Positions 13,771-27,236 of a stretch of DNA of 64,000 nt are shown here, in pieces. Origin of the DNA: Pseudofabraea citricarpa (lineage: Eukaryota; Ascomycota; Leotiomycetes; Helotiales; Dermateaceae); contig JAPWGK010000023.1 in the NCBI GenBank assembly GCA_029641185.1, positions 124,001 through 188,000 on the forward strand. Reading direction: 5' to 3'. A model generated the notes under the pieces. It worked only from the letters and a program-made list of their open reading frames with translations. It searched no databases and was not told the origin of the DNA. Position numbers and translations under genes: made by a program. Position 1 is the stretch's first letter; the number at the start of each line of letters is the position of its first letter.

Positions 13771-14852
13771 CTCTCGATGAGATGAGATGAAAATAGACGA
13801 CCGGGGATCAAGCACCTGAATAGCAACAAACACCCTCTCGAGACCTGGTGTTGGGTCGGGTCGGGTCGCCGTGTGGTGACCTTGTACCTTACGTCCCATT
13901 CCCATTCCCATTCCCACTGCCACTCCCTACCACGGTTGGTGCCTTTGAGGATGAGCAAGCAATAATGGGGAAATGGGAGATTACCGAGCGGGAAAAGGAA
14001 ACAACATGGCGCCTACTAAAACAAATCAATAACACCTGCAAGTCATCCTCTCCACTCTCCTATTGCAGACTGACTGATTCATCCATCTGTGACATCGCTC
14101 TGCTCCCTACCGTTGCTATGAAGATCCTCTGATATTGACCTCAAAATAGGCTTCATCAAATCTCAGCATCTGTATGAGCGTACAGATTAGGCCATGATCC
14201 GAGATGAGCGACAGATGATGAAGAAGAAAAAACAACGCACTGGAGTCTAGAGGCCGGCTTGCAGCGTCTTGGTGTCACTCGTGCTGTAGGATGCCGCATC
14301 TCCCTGCTTCGAGAGCTATTCGACAAGTCTCTCCAGGCGCACTCAGGTTGCTACGCCCGTAAGATGGCTACTGCAGCCATCCGGTTCGAGAACCACGAAC
14401 CGAACGTTGCTTGCATCACGACTCTGATTCTCTTTCTCCGACCTGTCTTGCCGCCATGGTGGTGGCAGGTTCAGGTTGCGGTACGAGATGATCATCAGCC
14501 CCCCCGTCTTCAACTTGAGACGCAATTCTCAAGTTTCTCAAGCGCTGCACAAGATGACTACAGGAGGCACTAGTCTCTGGATTATGCCTCAGCCGGGAGC
14601 ACTCAATCCTTTGTCTCTTCCCTTCCCGAGTCTGACAGCTCTCGCGCCGTGTTCAAGTTTCCGTGTCTCCTGGTGTCTCTCGAGGCAACACGTCTTCCAA
14701 ATCTCGCACAGATCCTTCGCCATTGCTACACAGAATGCATTCTTCCGCTTGGTCTCGAGGGGATCTGGAGAAGCATCGGTGGTGGCGTCGGGTAGTTGCG
14801 GTGACAGTTCACTAAATCCTTCTTGGGCACGACCCTTCTTGTGCGATCCCCC

Positions 14853-14882
14853 ACGATCCTGAGCTCAAGATCTCAGGATCGT
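14853..14882. repeat. perfect inverted repeat, 11-bp arms and 8-nt loop
   Basis: The arm ACGATCCTGAG at 14853-14863 is exactly reverse-complemented at 14872-14882, leaving an 8-nt spacer. It could be a hairpin in RNA or DNA, or a dyad binding site. No T-run follows it, and no gene ends here. Confidence 0.75.
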
Positions 14883-16944
14883 CAAGGTGAGGTTTGCTAC
14901 CCATGTCCTACGTCTACGTCTACGTCCTGGACCTTGATGCTATCCTCGCATCTCTGTTTCATAGCTATCCCGTAATTCTTCCAAGCTGAGCTACTCGGAT
15001 CAACTGCTTCAGAATCTCCATTTTCACTCCACATTATCTTTCCAACTCTACCTTAATCCAGACATGTCCGCGACGTCCACATCATCGAGCAAGGTCCTCA
15101 AACGCAAACTCCTTTTCGTCCTTGAACTGGGTATAGATATTATGATTTTCCTCCCAAGACAAGCATGCCCCTCATCCAGCTCAAACAGCAACCTTAATCC
15201 CCTCCTTTCACGCAAATAAGAGGATCTCTCCGACATGTCGCCACAGGCGCTATCAGGAGAAAAGCTAAATGATCCTGAGTACGATACTCGCCGAACTGTC
15301 TCTGTGCCCTGCCCTCCAAGCCCAGAGAACTAAGATACCCGAGAAGGAGGCTTGGGCGAAAGACAAGCAGATTAGAAAGGACAAGAAGAAATCCTACGGC
15401 AACTCCCTGCCGAACCAAAAAAGATGTGTAGGGAAAAAAATCCTCACCAAAGTAAATCCCAAGGGCCGACGATGACGATGAAGCTCACTCACTCCTTTGA
15501 CCCCTCCCCTCGTGTGCTCTTAAAACGTGCCAGATAAGTTCATGGCCCCTCTATCTCGTATCTGTTGGCTCCCACTCTACCTGAAATCTCCTTCCCGTCA
15601 CTTTGCGCGTTGGCCTTCGGCACAGCCAACCGAAAAGGCTAAAATTCTCCGAGTCGTATAATCTACTGGAAACGAACTGCCTCGTCTCCCTCCGACTCAC
15701 AGATGTTTGTTCGTGATGAGTTTGTTTCACGGCGAAGAAAGGATCAGCTCCCGAAAACCTGGCAGTCAAGAACCATCTTTCTGTGTCTTAGAATTATTTT
15801 GCGTTCTTCGTCCGTCGGGAATTTCTCGTGAGGCCCGGAGCATGAGCTAGAAGGAAGTAGCGAGGTCGCTTAATTTCTTTGCCTTGGGATTATTGGGGAA
15901 GGAAGAATTAAGGAATTTGTAGATTGCGAGGAAAATCCCTACCTAGGTAGAGGGGTCTTTGAACATCATGCTATATATAAACAATTTGTCTTATAACCCA
16001 CGTCTCTGGTCTGTGCTTAGGGAATATACCTCTCATATTTCGATGGTTCATCAATGCTACGTGAGGAGGAATATGTTGTCTTCACGCCGAGTCTTGCGAG
16101 ACTTGACCAAGACTTGACTCTTTTCATTTGGATAACTCGGTCAACAAATTCCGCGTCATTGTTTTCTTCTGGCTCAGTTTAGAAATCAAAATGTAATCTG
16201 ACGTGACGTCTCGGCACCTCTTGCGGCCCGATTTTTAATTATGCTTTTCTTTACCTTTGGTGATATGATAGCAGAGAGGCAGGTTGATATCTGGCTCTGA
16301 GTTACTCGAACCCACCTACCATTGCCCCCACGAGATACTGCACGGCTTGGAAAGAAGCAAGAGGGTAAGAAAGGCGTTATCGAGGCTGTGATTTAAGTGC
16401 CTTCCTTTAGAAGTATGTTGCAGAGCAGAGCAAAGAAAAACCTCAGGTTCTTTTCTATCTTACAGTACAGCCACGAAACCGAAGAGGTATGGTATAGAAC
16501 GAATAATAAGTGGCCACCAAGAAATAAATGCATGCCTGATATTCTATCTGTCTCTTTGCCACGGCATCGAACATCAAGAACCCCCCAAAAAAACCTAGAC
16601 CATTAAGTTACAGCAGTCTCAAAACTGCCCGCTCTCATCCTCTCGCAACCAATCACTGATCCAAGTATCCTGCTCGGCTCTTCTGTTCCCTCTTAGCATG
16701 TACTTCTGGTCTTCTACAGTAGCTTCCTACCCACACAGCCACGAAAAAGAAACCAAGTGAAGAAGAAAAAAGAAAACCACAAGCCCACACGGCGGAGCTG
16801 AACCCAAGCCAAAACCTCCCCTCCCGTCCGGGAATAACACCAAGAGACCAGAGAAGAAGTAAAAATTAACCAGTACGTACCTACGTGCAATCCATGTAGC
16901 ACCAAGAGACACGAGCAGAAGAAATCAAAAACATCCAAGTAACT

Positions 16945-16968
16945 TGGCTATGGCTATGGCTATGGCTA
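16945..16968. repeat. TGGCTA hexanucleotide microsatellite
   Basis: Four uninterrupted TGGCTA units in gene-free sequence. Confidence 0.85.
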
Positions 16969-17740
16969 TAGCGATGATTAACCCACCAGTCCCGTACTCT
17001 CTTACAAGGAGGAGAAGAAAAAGAAGAAGAAAAAGAGAAAAAGTCACGAAACAGTTCGGTGTACAAGAGTGTATGCCTGCCTGCCCACCTCCACACCCAA
17101 CCCAACCCAAGCCAAAGCCAAGAGCAACAACATAAACCGCAGAGTGAAGTACGGCATCACCAAGACCTTATTTCCAAGCATCCAAGACCCGATCATACAC
17201 TCCCTCCATTGATGCCGACTCCTCATCCATCAACAACCGAATAGATGACCTCATAACGGAGTCCGTATCTCTGCCCAAGGGATGAGAAGGGTGGCAAAAA
17301 GTCCGATACAATACTGTACTCGACCGCACTTGTACTGTATCACATCTGTCTTGATACCCAATCTCGCAGAAAAACAAAAAAACAAGCTTTCAATTATCAT
17401 TCACAGCCTCATATTATAACCCACGCATTATAGTTTTGGGCATCCCGATTGCAGGTCTCCAAGAACCCGACATTGTTATCGACGACGGGAGAACGGGGCT
17501 GTCGGCAAAAGAACGGGTGCCAGACAGGAGGACCCTTCGCATTCCACACACAACCATGTTTGGAATGGGCTAAGTGGAGATTTCGCTATTGAAAGCATTT
17601 CAAATTTTCACGTGATACTGATGTGAAATTATGTTTGATCCAGGAACCTTGCAATTTTTATTTACAATATAAAATTCTACTGTACACATATTCGATAGCG
17701 TGAATAGTGAATATCCACTATGTGCAACGCCTTAAATTCA

Positions 17741-20462
<2,722 letters not shown>

Positions 20463-20937
20463 CGTGTGTGCAAATCAATAAACAGCCAGAGACGAAAGAT
20501 TCCCTGTCTTGTCGCAGAGAATTTGTGTTAGCCCAAAGTCCTAACGTGAGGTCTCAGATGTGAGAAAAGCCCAACCGGGTATCTATCGTCTCTTCCCCTG
20601 GAAAATTTCAGCGCATCATTGTTTTGGAGATGAGCAAGGGCGATTACGGTATTTATAAGTGGTGAGTGCAGGTGCGTTTTTTGAATTTGTGAGAGATGTC
20701 GTCGTCAAACGGTGCATGGACTGGAAGGTCTGATCTTCTTATCATAACTACTAACCTAATGCGCACTAGACTACCTCGGTCAGGTCAGAAGTTCTCGACC
20801 CAGCCAATGTGAAAACAAAAGCCGCAATTTTCCCCCGCCAAATCTCACCACTACTTTCTCTTGACCCCTTTCAAAGACATCTCGAGTATCCTCCGTAGAC
20901 CAGAAACCAGACCCCTATTCCACTGCAACTCATCAAA
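20463..20937. promoter_or_regulatory. shared divergent promoter of PRP4 and TMA7
   Basis: 475 bp separate the two divergent starts, and no frame is coding. The segment must carry both promoters and leaders. I see no clear TATA element. Confidence 0.6.
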
Positions 20938-21256
20938 ATGGGAGGAGCTGACAGAGCCGGTAAGTTGATCTGCCCCTCTTTTCTTCAGCCTTACCCCACC
21001 TAACACAAAAGACAGGAGGCAAGGCCAAGCCGTTGAAGGCCCCGAAGAAGGCTCCAAAGGGAGAGTTGGACGAGGAGGACAAGGCATTCCAGGACAAGCA
21101 GAGAGCTGGTAGGTTTTATTGTCCGCGCATGTTCCGCAGAGGACTAATTTTACAACAGATGCAAAGGCTAAGGCTGAGCTTGCTGCGAAGGCCAAGGGAA
21201 GCAAGGGACCTCTTAACACTGGATCCCAGGGCATCAAGAAGAGCGGAAAGAAATAG
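20938..21256 (+). CDS. TMA7: translation machinery-associated protein TMA7
   Basis: Three exons, 20938-20959, 21016-21108 and 21159-21256, joined over introns of 56 and 50 bp, give 70 aa. The product begins MGGADRAGGKAKPLKAPKK and ends with a GPLNTGSQGIKKSGKK-type tail. This is the Lys/Ala-rich pattern of the TMA7/CCDC72 family, whose members are about 64-72 aa and associate with ribosomes. All three exons are too short to show up as long open frames, but both splice joins are consensus and keep the conserved sequence in phase. The ATG sits in CAAAATGGG, a good fungal start context. Confidence 0.95.
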
Positions 21257-21641
21257 ATGAGAATGCTATGATGGATTTTATCAGCGAAGGGTTTTGGGGG
21301 CATACATGGCGTTGTTAGGCTGGAACTTTCATGGACTTTAGCCTTGGGACGCTCAATATCACCAATACAATGCGTGGGGCTTCTCATGAGTCCTCTTCAT
21401 CTGATCTTGGGGCCATTCGACATTGAAAGATTTTTGTCTAACTCTCTCGGCCGCAGTCTTGTGCAAAATTGTTCTTCTGTGCATTGCGACACATCAAGCG
21501 GTCAGGCCGCAGAATTTCGTTAAGAGCGGGTGGCAAGACATCCTGTCTTACGGCTGCTGCGCCTATCCACAAATAATCAGAGTCATTCATAAACAAGAGC
21601 AAGGCTCCTTTCAATAGAACAAATTTTCGATTGTAAAGCTT

Positions 21642-22143
21642 AGAAACATATATTCGGATTCACTAAATGTCTTTTAGTTACAGAAGAGTAGATACAGCTT
21701 ATAACTACAATTTACAAACAAATATTCAGATGCTCCATACACCAAACACTTCTCAGGTTCCAGGAAATAGGAACATATATTCAAAACTACTAAATGCTAT
21801 TTAGATCTTGAGATGTCAAAACAGAGTTTAAGAATAACTTGAAAACAAAAGTTAAAGAACGCTAAACATTTCCCAGGTTCTACAAAGTGAGAATAAACAT
21901 CCAAATATACCAACCCCTTTTTAGATTCTTGAACTATCGAACTCTTGAAGTAGCTCATAAGGGCAACATAGAAACAGATGTCACAAAGAAAGCCAGCCAT
22001 TTTCCAGCTTCTCCCAAATGAGAATCGACATTCAGACACAGCAAGAGCCGAGCAATCTCTAGAGAGTAGAAAGAGCATCCAACTACAATCTCGCAAGGAA
22101 CGGGCATGCTAGACCAACAAGATTTTCCGAGTTCTGAAAGGGG
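21642..22143. repeat. degenerate tandem repeat, about 125-bp period, four units
   Basis: Unit boundaries marked by GAA-n-ACATTCA recur at about 21642, 21771, 21891, 22022 and 22142, giving spacings of 129, 120, 131 and 120 bp. Each boundary is preceded by a TTTCCAGGTTCTACAAAGTGA-like block, and the middle of each unit carries a TTTTTAGATTCTTGA-like block. Copies are strongly diverged, AT-rich and non-coding. A partial earlier unit may start near 21620. The open frames across it on the minus strand are by-products of the repeat. Confidence 0.75.
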
Positions 22144-22742
22144 AAACCTAAGTGCAGAGTTTGTTGGGTGAGCTGGCGGTTCTATCATCGTAGGACACAA
22201 CTCGCAAGACGTATGGATGGTCGCGTCTTTTACGACCTCCTGGCTCAGATATAAGAAATCTTTCGTTGCCCGACGTCTTACGGCTGTCATTCCACTTACG
22301 GTTGTCATGCCGCCGAGCGAACTAATTCGTGTAAGGGTTTTAAGTAAGTGCGTGTGGTCTCTTTGAAATACGCAGGTTGCGGTTGCGTTAGTACACGTTC
22401 ATGTGTTGGACTAAACACTGCTCGTTTTTCGTACTGCGTGGCTGGCTGGGCATTAAAGTAGACTTCGCGTCTGAGGTTGTCTTTCGTAAGTCTTTCCCTT
22501 CCTTTCATCGGGAGGTTTTATATTCTTTTCTCCCCTACCGAAGCGGTTAGTCATTTCTGTGCCAGTTGATAAATTCCCCTAGTATGTTTATCATCTAGGC
22601 CTTGGAAAATCGTGCCAGGTGATTGGAACCAGTGTCACAGAATTGTAAAGCTCTCAACCAAAATCCCAATATGGACTATATGCGCATACACATACACCTG
22701 CTCCCGCCCAGTGACAAAGGTTATATAACACAGAACTTTCCT

Positions 22743-22766
22743 TTCCTTCCTTCCTTCCTTCCTTCC
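22743..22766. repeat. TTCC tetranucleotide microsatellite
   Basis: Six uninterrupted TTCC units. Confidence 0.85.
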
Positions 22767-23129
22767 CAATCAACTTTCAATATCACAGCTATAATTCATC
22801 TCTTCCAAGATATATCGAAATAGCCATACACCATCCACTCTCAACCTTTCCCTTTTCCTTGTTCAAAAAATGCCCTCAGACTCTTTCAACCACCTAGCCC
22901 ATCCACACAACACGCACTTTTACACTTTCGTTGCCATTCACTCTTCTGTTGCTAGCCCTCACTCCTTTCCAGCAACACAACCAAGGAGCAGGAAGAAGCC
23001 AAGGTAGCCAGTCGGGTAAAAGATAGTTTTGTCCGTGGGATAGATATGCAGCGAATAGCCTGCTTAGCCTGGTTACCGCAGTCCTTCTTCTGCCCTCGGA
23101 GACGGGCTGCATTTCCCCGTTTGTGAACT

Positions 23130-23163
23130 ATCTAGGACAGTGTCAGATCTAGGACAGTGTCAG
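23130..23163. repeat. perfect 17-bp tandem duplication
   Basis: ATCTAGGACAGTGTCAG occurs twice head to tail, at 23130-23146 and 23147-23163, in non-coding sequence downstream of the annexin. Confidence 0.9.
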
Positions 23164-23517
23164 GCTATGTGAGATATCAAATTTACCATAACGAATTCAG
23201 AATCCCCTGCTACTTTCTAAACCATAGCTAAACAATAGCTAATAAGTAACACAAAGAGATCACACACTCAAAAAACCATAAACCCTTGTATTATTTATTT
23301 CGTAAATCCATTTGGTTTTCTACTTAGAATTACAGAATAATAAAGACTAAGACTAAAAGATACCCATCCACCTCGGCTCATTTCATAGCACCTAAAAAAA
23401 ATCCAGGCAAGCAGAGCCATCGAGCCAGCCACCGTTGAACGCCATGTCCGGGCAATAGAGACAATGAAAAAACCGTATGGGCCCAGGGTATAGAAGAAGA
23501 ACCAATCTCCCGACCCC

Positions 23518-24980
23518 TTATGCGATACAAGCGACCATCAACTTCTCATAATCACCACTCGTCTCGCCCTGGATCCGGTTCCTCAAGTCCTTGCCGTACT
23601 TGTGACGATAAGCACCCACGACGTTCTGCATGTGGTTACGGTTCCAATGCACACGCACGACCCGTTGGACTAGTAGGTGGTCTTTGGTACCGGCACCTGC
23701 CATAGCATCTTCGAGAAGCATGGCATCGCGCATAGCCTTATCAGTTCCGGTACGTAGCTGGTGGAGAAGAGCATCTTTCATGTGGCCGGAAAATTCCTTC
23801 TAACTTGTTAGCCAACATCAAGCTTCAGGGGTTCGGCAAACAAACCTTTTGGATAACTGTCTCGAGACTGCGTGTAAATTTCTGCTGGTATGTGTGCGCG
23901 ATAGCTCCGATTTGAGCATCGGATCTCTGAGTGAGGATGTTGCAGACAAGCAACTCATCTGTGCCTATCTTACCCTCAGTCGCCTTGTAGATTTCCATAA
24001 CATCTTGATCAATTTGTTGTGGTACTACAGGCGCGCTATCTTCGGCCCGGTTCGCAGCAAGAACCATCAAGAAATGACGTTCTGTCTTCATGCTCAAATC
24101 TGCTTTGATATCCGACTCAAGCGACGTGCGGAACATCTTGCGATATTCCGACTTAATGGCATTCATGTCCGCATTTGAGCGGCCAAGAAGAATATCATTA
24201 AGAACCTTCTCCTTGGTACCTGGTCCAGACATGGCATTATGAAGATTGACAGCATCCTGTACTAATGGGCCACGGATGATAGCACAGAGGCCTTCTTCGA
24301 ACCATCCACTTGTCTCCCCTTGCACATCAGTTAAAAGATTGCGCCGATGCTTCCGGTTGTAGGCATCTCGGATCGCATGCATCTGGAGTGGGTCTTTGTT
24401 GGCAAGAGCTTGAATCAGAGACTTCTCATCCGTTCCAAAGCCTTTCATAGCTTTCCGACACTGATCTGCCTCCATCTCTCCAGAGAAATTAATTATCTGG
24501 GGTGCACCGTATCCGAGCGAAGGTGGAGTTGGTGGACCGAATGATTGTGGTGCGCCATATTGCTGTGGAGGGGGAGCACCAAAACCCTGTGGTGGGTATG
24601 ACGGAGTAGGTGGTGCTCCGTACGGCTGCTGTCCATACTGCTGAGGTGGAGGGGGTCCAGGTGGTGGTCCATATCCGGACTGAGGAGGATACTGAGGGGT
24701 TGGAGGGGCACCATATGGCTGCTGTGGGGGAGCACCGTATTGTTGTGGTGGGGGAGCTCCATAGCCTTGCTGAGGATATTGCTGTGGAGGGGGAGCACCG
24801 TAAGGCTGCTGCTGAGGAGGGTAGCCTTGAGGAGGAGGATATTGTTGATAACCAGGCTGCGGAGAATCTGTCACTACGTCAGCAGCCGTATAAGCAGAGC
24901 AGTCCGGATAGCAGATGCAACTTACGACCTGGAGGAGGGGCCCCGTACTGAGGAGCACCGTAAGGTTGTTGATAAGCCAT
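23518..24980 (-). CDS. annexin with Gly/Pro/Gln/Tyr-rich N-terminus
   Basis: Three exons, 24980-24926, 24867-23846 and 23799-23518, with introns of 58 and 46 bp give 452 aa. The last acceptor could lie 3 nt further on, removing one Lys. Residues 1-143 are a tandem series of PYGAPP/QQYGAPP units starting MAYQQPYGAPQYG. Residues from about 150 form four annexin repeats, each with its GxGT signature: KGFGTDEKSL, SGPGTKEKVL, GKIGTDELLV and AGAGTKDHLL. Annexins bind acidic phospholipid membranes in a Ca2+-dependent way. The family is certain; the cellular role in this fungus cannot be read from sequence. It is transcribed away from 25965. Confidence 0.95.
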
Positions 24981-25964
24981 TATGTTGAGTGTAGAGTATG
25001 CGCAAAGGTACTGTGGTACTGCGAAAGAGAGGGAGTCAATAAATAAGGTAGGGGAAGGTTAGCAGTCGTACTGTAGAAGAAGACAGCAATGTAAGGAAGA
25101 GGGGCCCGTAGTCCTCCAGCCACTTGCTTGGCAGTGGGTGACGGCGAAAATATCCAGGACGTTCGCAGGCAACAGGTTGGAGGGGCAGTGCTAAAGTGCT
25201 TTGCGCCGGCATTTAGCGCTGATGATTCGATAGAGGTCAGGTTGTACGGCTTGCACAGCCTTGATTTGACCAACACGGGACTTGAGATTGCTCATTGCAC
25301 GGCCAATCACTGGCAGCGCGACGCGAATATTCTTTCTGCGCCTTGGTGATGGGCTCTTGAACCGTTTGCTCTGCCCTTTGTTTGTGGTGGGAGAAGCTGA
25401 ACATCAAGCGATCATAAGGCTGAGTGAACCGTGGAATGACATCAACCAGCCGAGAGCAATCGTATTCGGCCGACAGCCGAAAAGAGGGTCAAAGAGGGTC
25501 GTTGCGCTTGGCAAGGATGATTCGGGAAGAAGGTTTATTTGTTGTTTGTTGATTATCAGAGCTATAATATATATTGATTTAATCTTACCTTCTGCTGTTG
25601 CAATCTCGCTTTATTCCTTCCTTCCTTCCTTCCTTTCTTCTGCTGACTTCGGGCTTGAGTAAGCTGATCGAAATAATGAACAGTTTCTGCGGCACATGTT
25701 TCCCACTTAGGCTAAACATAGCTATCAACCAGAGAGAAAGCGGCCAAGTTGGCCGCCGCCTTGATTCAGCAGCAACCAGTGTGTAACCAGCAACCGAACA
25801 GTCATTGTCATTCATCGTCGCTACCTCCAGAGACTCAAGCGAGTACATACTTTTCATTTGGTCTACCATGCTATTCAAAACATTCATCTTCTGCAGCTGC
25901 AGCTAAGTCTCAAAAGCAAGTTAAGAAACAAGAAGCAAAACCAAACAAGAAACAAGAACTCAAA
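24981..25964. promoter_or_regulatory. divergent promoter between the annexin and the gene at 25965
   Basis: This 984-bp divergent spacer has no coding frame I can support. The first 229 bases on the annexin side contain no ATG on the annexin strand, as expected of a leader. A TTCC microsatellite lies at 25614-25633. The frame of the right-hand gene stays open back to a TTG at 25749, but no ATG occurs before 25965. Confidence 0.5.
25614..25633. repeat. TTCC tetranucleotide microsatellite
   Basis: Five uninterrupted TTCC units in the divergent spacer. Confidence 0.85.
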
Positions 25965-27236
25965 ATGGGCGGCTCAGCATTCCACTCTCTAAACACACCA
26001 CGCATGCCGCCAGAACTCTACATCCGAACCCGAGAATCCACCCATGCGCTTCTGCTCCAGCACTTCAAGTACGTAGCGACGCCCATCGAAGCACCGGGAA
26101 AGCTCGACCACGGAGATCTCGACACGGTGGTGGCAGAAGCCTACCAATCACCTGATGTGACTCCCGCTGAAGGAGGAGAGCTAAGTGAATGGCTCAGAGA
26201 GATCCTGAAGGCAAGCGATGTGATTCACGATAAGGGGTCGGAGAGCTGGAACCTCGCAATCCCATGGCCTCTTTCAAGCGAAGGACCGAAGGGAAAAGAA
26301 GACCAGGCAGAAAGAGAAGAAGAACGAGAAAAAGAGAAACACATCCAGATAGATGTCCACATCTGCCCCTCCTACACCTCCTTCACTTGGACACTCTTTC
26401 ATGCTGCTCACGGCGACCTCTGGAATATCCTCCGGTCCATCCTCTCCAAACACTCCCTCAAGGCGACCGACCGAGGTTTCTTCCTTGTCGACGACGAGAT
26501 CGAGCCCTTGAACCGGAGCCGGTCACGGACTCTCCTCACCACAACACCATCAGAGGTGCTGAAATTCCTCGAGCTGGATGAGTCGCGGTACTGGGAGCAA
26601 TTCGCAACACCGCATGAGATGTTCGAGTACATAGCGAGCTGTCGATTCTTCTCTCTTCTAGAACCACCCATCGAGGAGGAAGAGAGCAAAAAGAAGAAAA
26701 AGAAACCAAAGGCGCTGAATCCGTATAAGCGACACCTCTTTTCCCTGTGGCTCGAGGACTTCCTTCCTCATCTGCACCAGCTATCTGACTCCGAATCTGA
26801 ACCTTATCAACGTCAGCTCCCTACCCACTCCTCCCTCCTAAGCCAAGTCTTCACATCATTCCCAGACGCTAGACATCCATATGAGAGTAACCACGCCCAA
26901 TTTATGCTCGAGCGACACCTGGACTTGGTGTTCCGTGTAACGATCAAGGGAACCGTGCCCGAGAATACGGAGCCGCAGTTCAAAGCCGCAGCAATAAAGA
27001 CGTTGAAGCGGATAATCCTCGAAGGAGAACACGAAGAGTCCATGACAGCCGTGCCGCGGAAGAACGAAGATGGTTACTTCGACGAGCAGGCCGTCCGGGA
27101 GTTTGTGAGTGCTGAGTGGGAGACGGCGGGGAAGCTTGGGATGAAGAGACAGAGGGAGAAGGCGATTGAGGGGATGAGGAAGAAAGATGAAGAGCGCAAG
27201 AGGAAGAGGGAGAAGAAGAGTAATAATGGTGGATGA
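25965..27236 (+). CDS. unnamed conserved fungal protein, nucleotidyltransferase-like motif
   Basis: A single exon of 423 aa starts at the first in-frame ATG, in the strong context CAAAATGGG. I do not recognise a named family with certainty. Near the N-terminus, after HFKYVATPIEAPGK, comes LDHGDLDTVV (residues 47-56). The G-D-x-D spacing (D51, D53) resembles the metal-binding motif of nucleotidyltransferase-fold proteins. The middle contains a Glu/Lys-rich stretch, then DVHICPSYTSFTW and LDESRYWEQFATPHEMFEYIASCRFF-like conserved-looking sequence. A Lys-rich patch lies before NPYKRHLF. The C-terminus is a basic helix rich in KKDEERKRKR, possibly a nuclear localisation signal. The function is open; the enzymatic idea is inference from one motif. 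Confidence 0.75.
   Translation: MGGSAFHSLNTPRMPPELYIRTRESTHALLLQHFKYVATPIEAPGKLDHGDLDTVVAEAYQSPDVTPAEGGELSEWLREILKASDVIHDKGSESWNLAIPWPLSSEGPKGKEDQAEREEEREKEKHIQIDVHICPSYTSFTWTLFHAAHGDLWNILRSILSKHSLKATDRGFFLVDDEIEPLNRSRSRTLLTTTPSEVLKFLELDESRYWEQFATPHEMFEYIASCRFFSLLEPPIEEEESKKKKKKPKALNPYKRHLFSLWLEDFLPHLHQLSDSESEPYQRQLPTHSSLLSQVFTSFPDARHPYESNHAQFMLERHLDLVFRVTIKGTVPENTEPQFKAAAIKTLKRIILEGEHEESMTAVPRKNEDGYFDEQAVREFVSAEWETAGKLGMKRQREKAIEGMRKKDEERKRKREKKSNNGG

Larger units (their letters stand above)
10400..17740. other. gene-poor stretch between the Ran1-like kinase and PRP4
   Basis: No gene is supported in these 7.3 kb. The open frames are short, overlap on both strands and are low-complexity; for example, the poly-Ser frame near 12430 is only an AGG microsatellite read on the other strand. 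It contains microsatellites at 12425-12451, 13741-13770 and 16945-16968, tandem CCCATT near 13893-13914, CTACGT triplets near 14908-14925 and a perfect inverted repeat at 14853-14882. It does not look like transposon coding sequence and is not markedly AT-rich. The part next to 10400 is probably promoter of the minus-strand kinase, and the part next to 17740 the 3' UTR of PRP4. Confidence 0.5.
21257..23517. other. intergenic region with a decayed tandem array
   Basis: No gene is supported between TMA7 and the 3' end of the annexin. It holds the decayed approximately 125-bp array at 21642-22143, a TTCC microsatellite at 22743-22766 and a perfect 17-bp tandem duplication at 23130-23163. The region from about 23300 to 23517 should include the annexin 3' UTR, and it is AT-rich. 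Confidence 0.6.

Noticed and set aside
16290..16325. tRNA-like TGGGTTCGAGTAAC on the minus strand
   Set aside because: Flanking bases do not form a T stem or acceptor stem.
21797..22308. Cys/Phe-rich minus frames of about 100 codons
   Set aside because: They coincide with the decayed tandem repeat and reflect its period, not a protein.
25749..25964. 72-codon N-terminal extension of the gene at 25965
   Set aside because: It starts at TTG, is Gln/Ser/Lys low complexity and contains no ATG; 25965 has an excellent start context.
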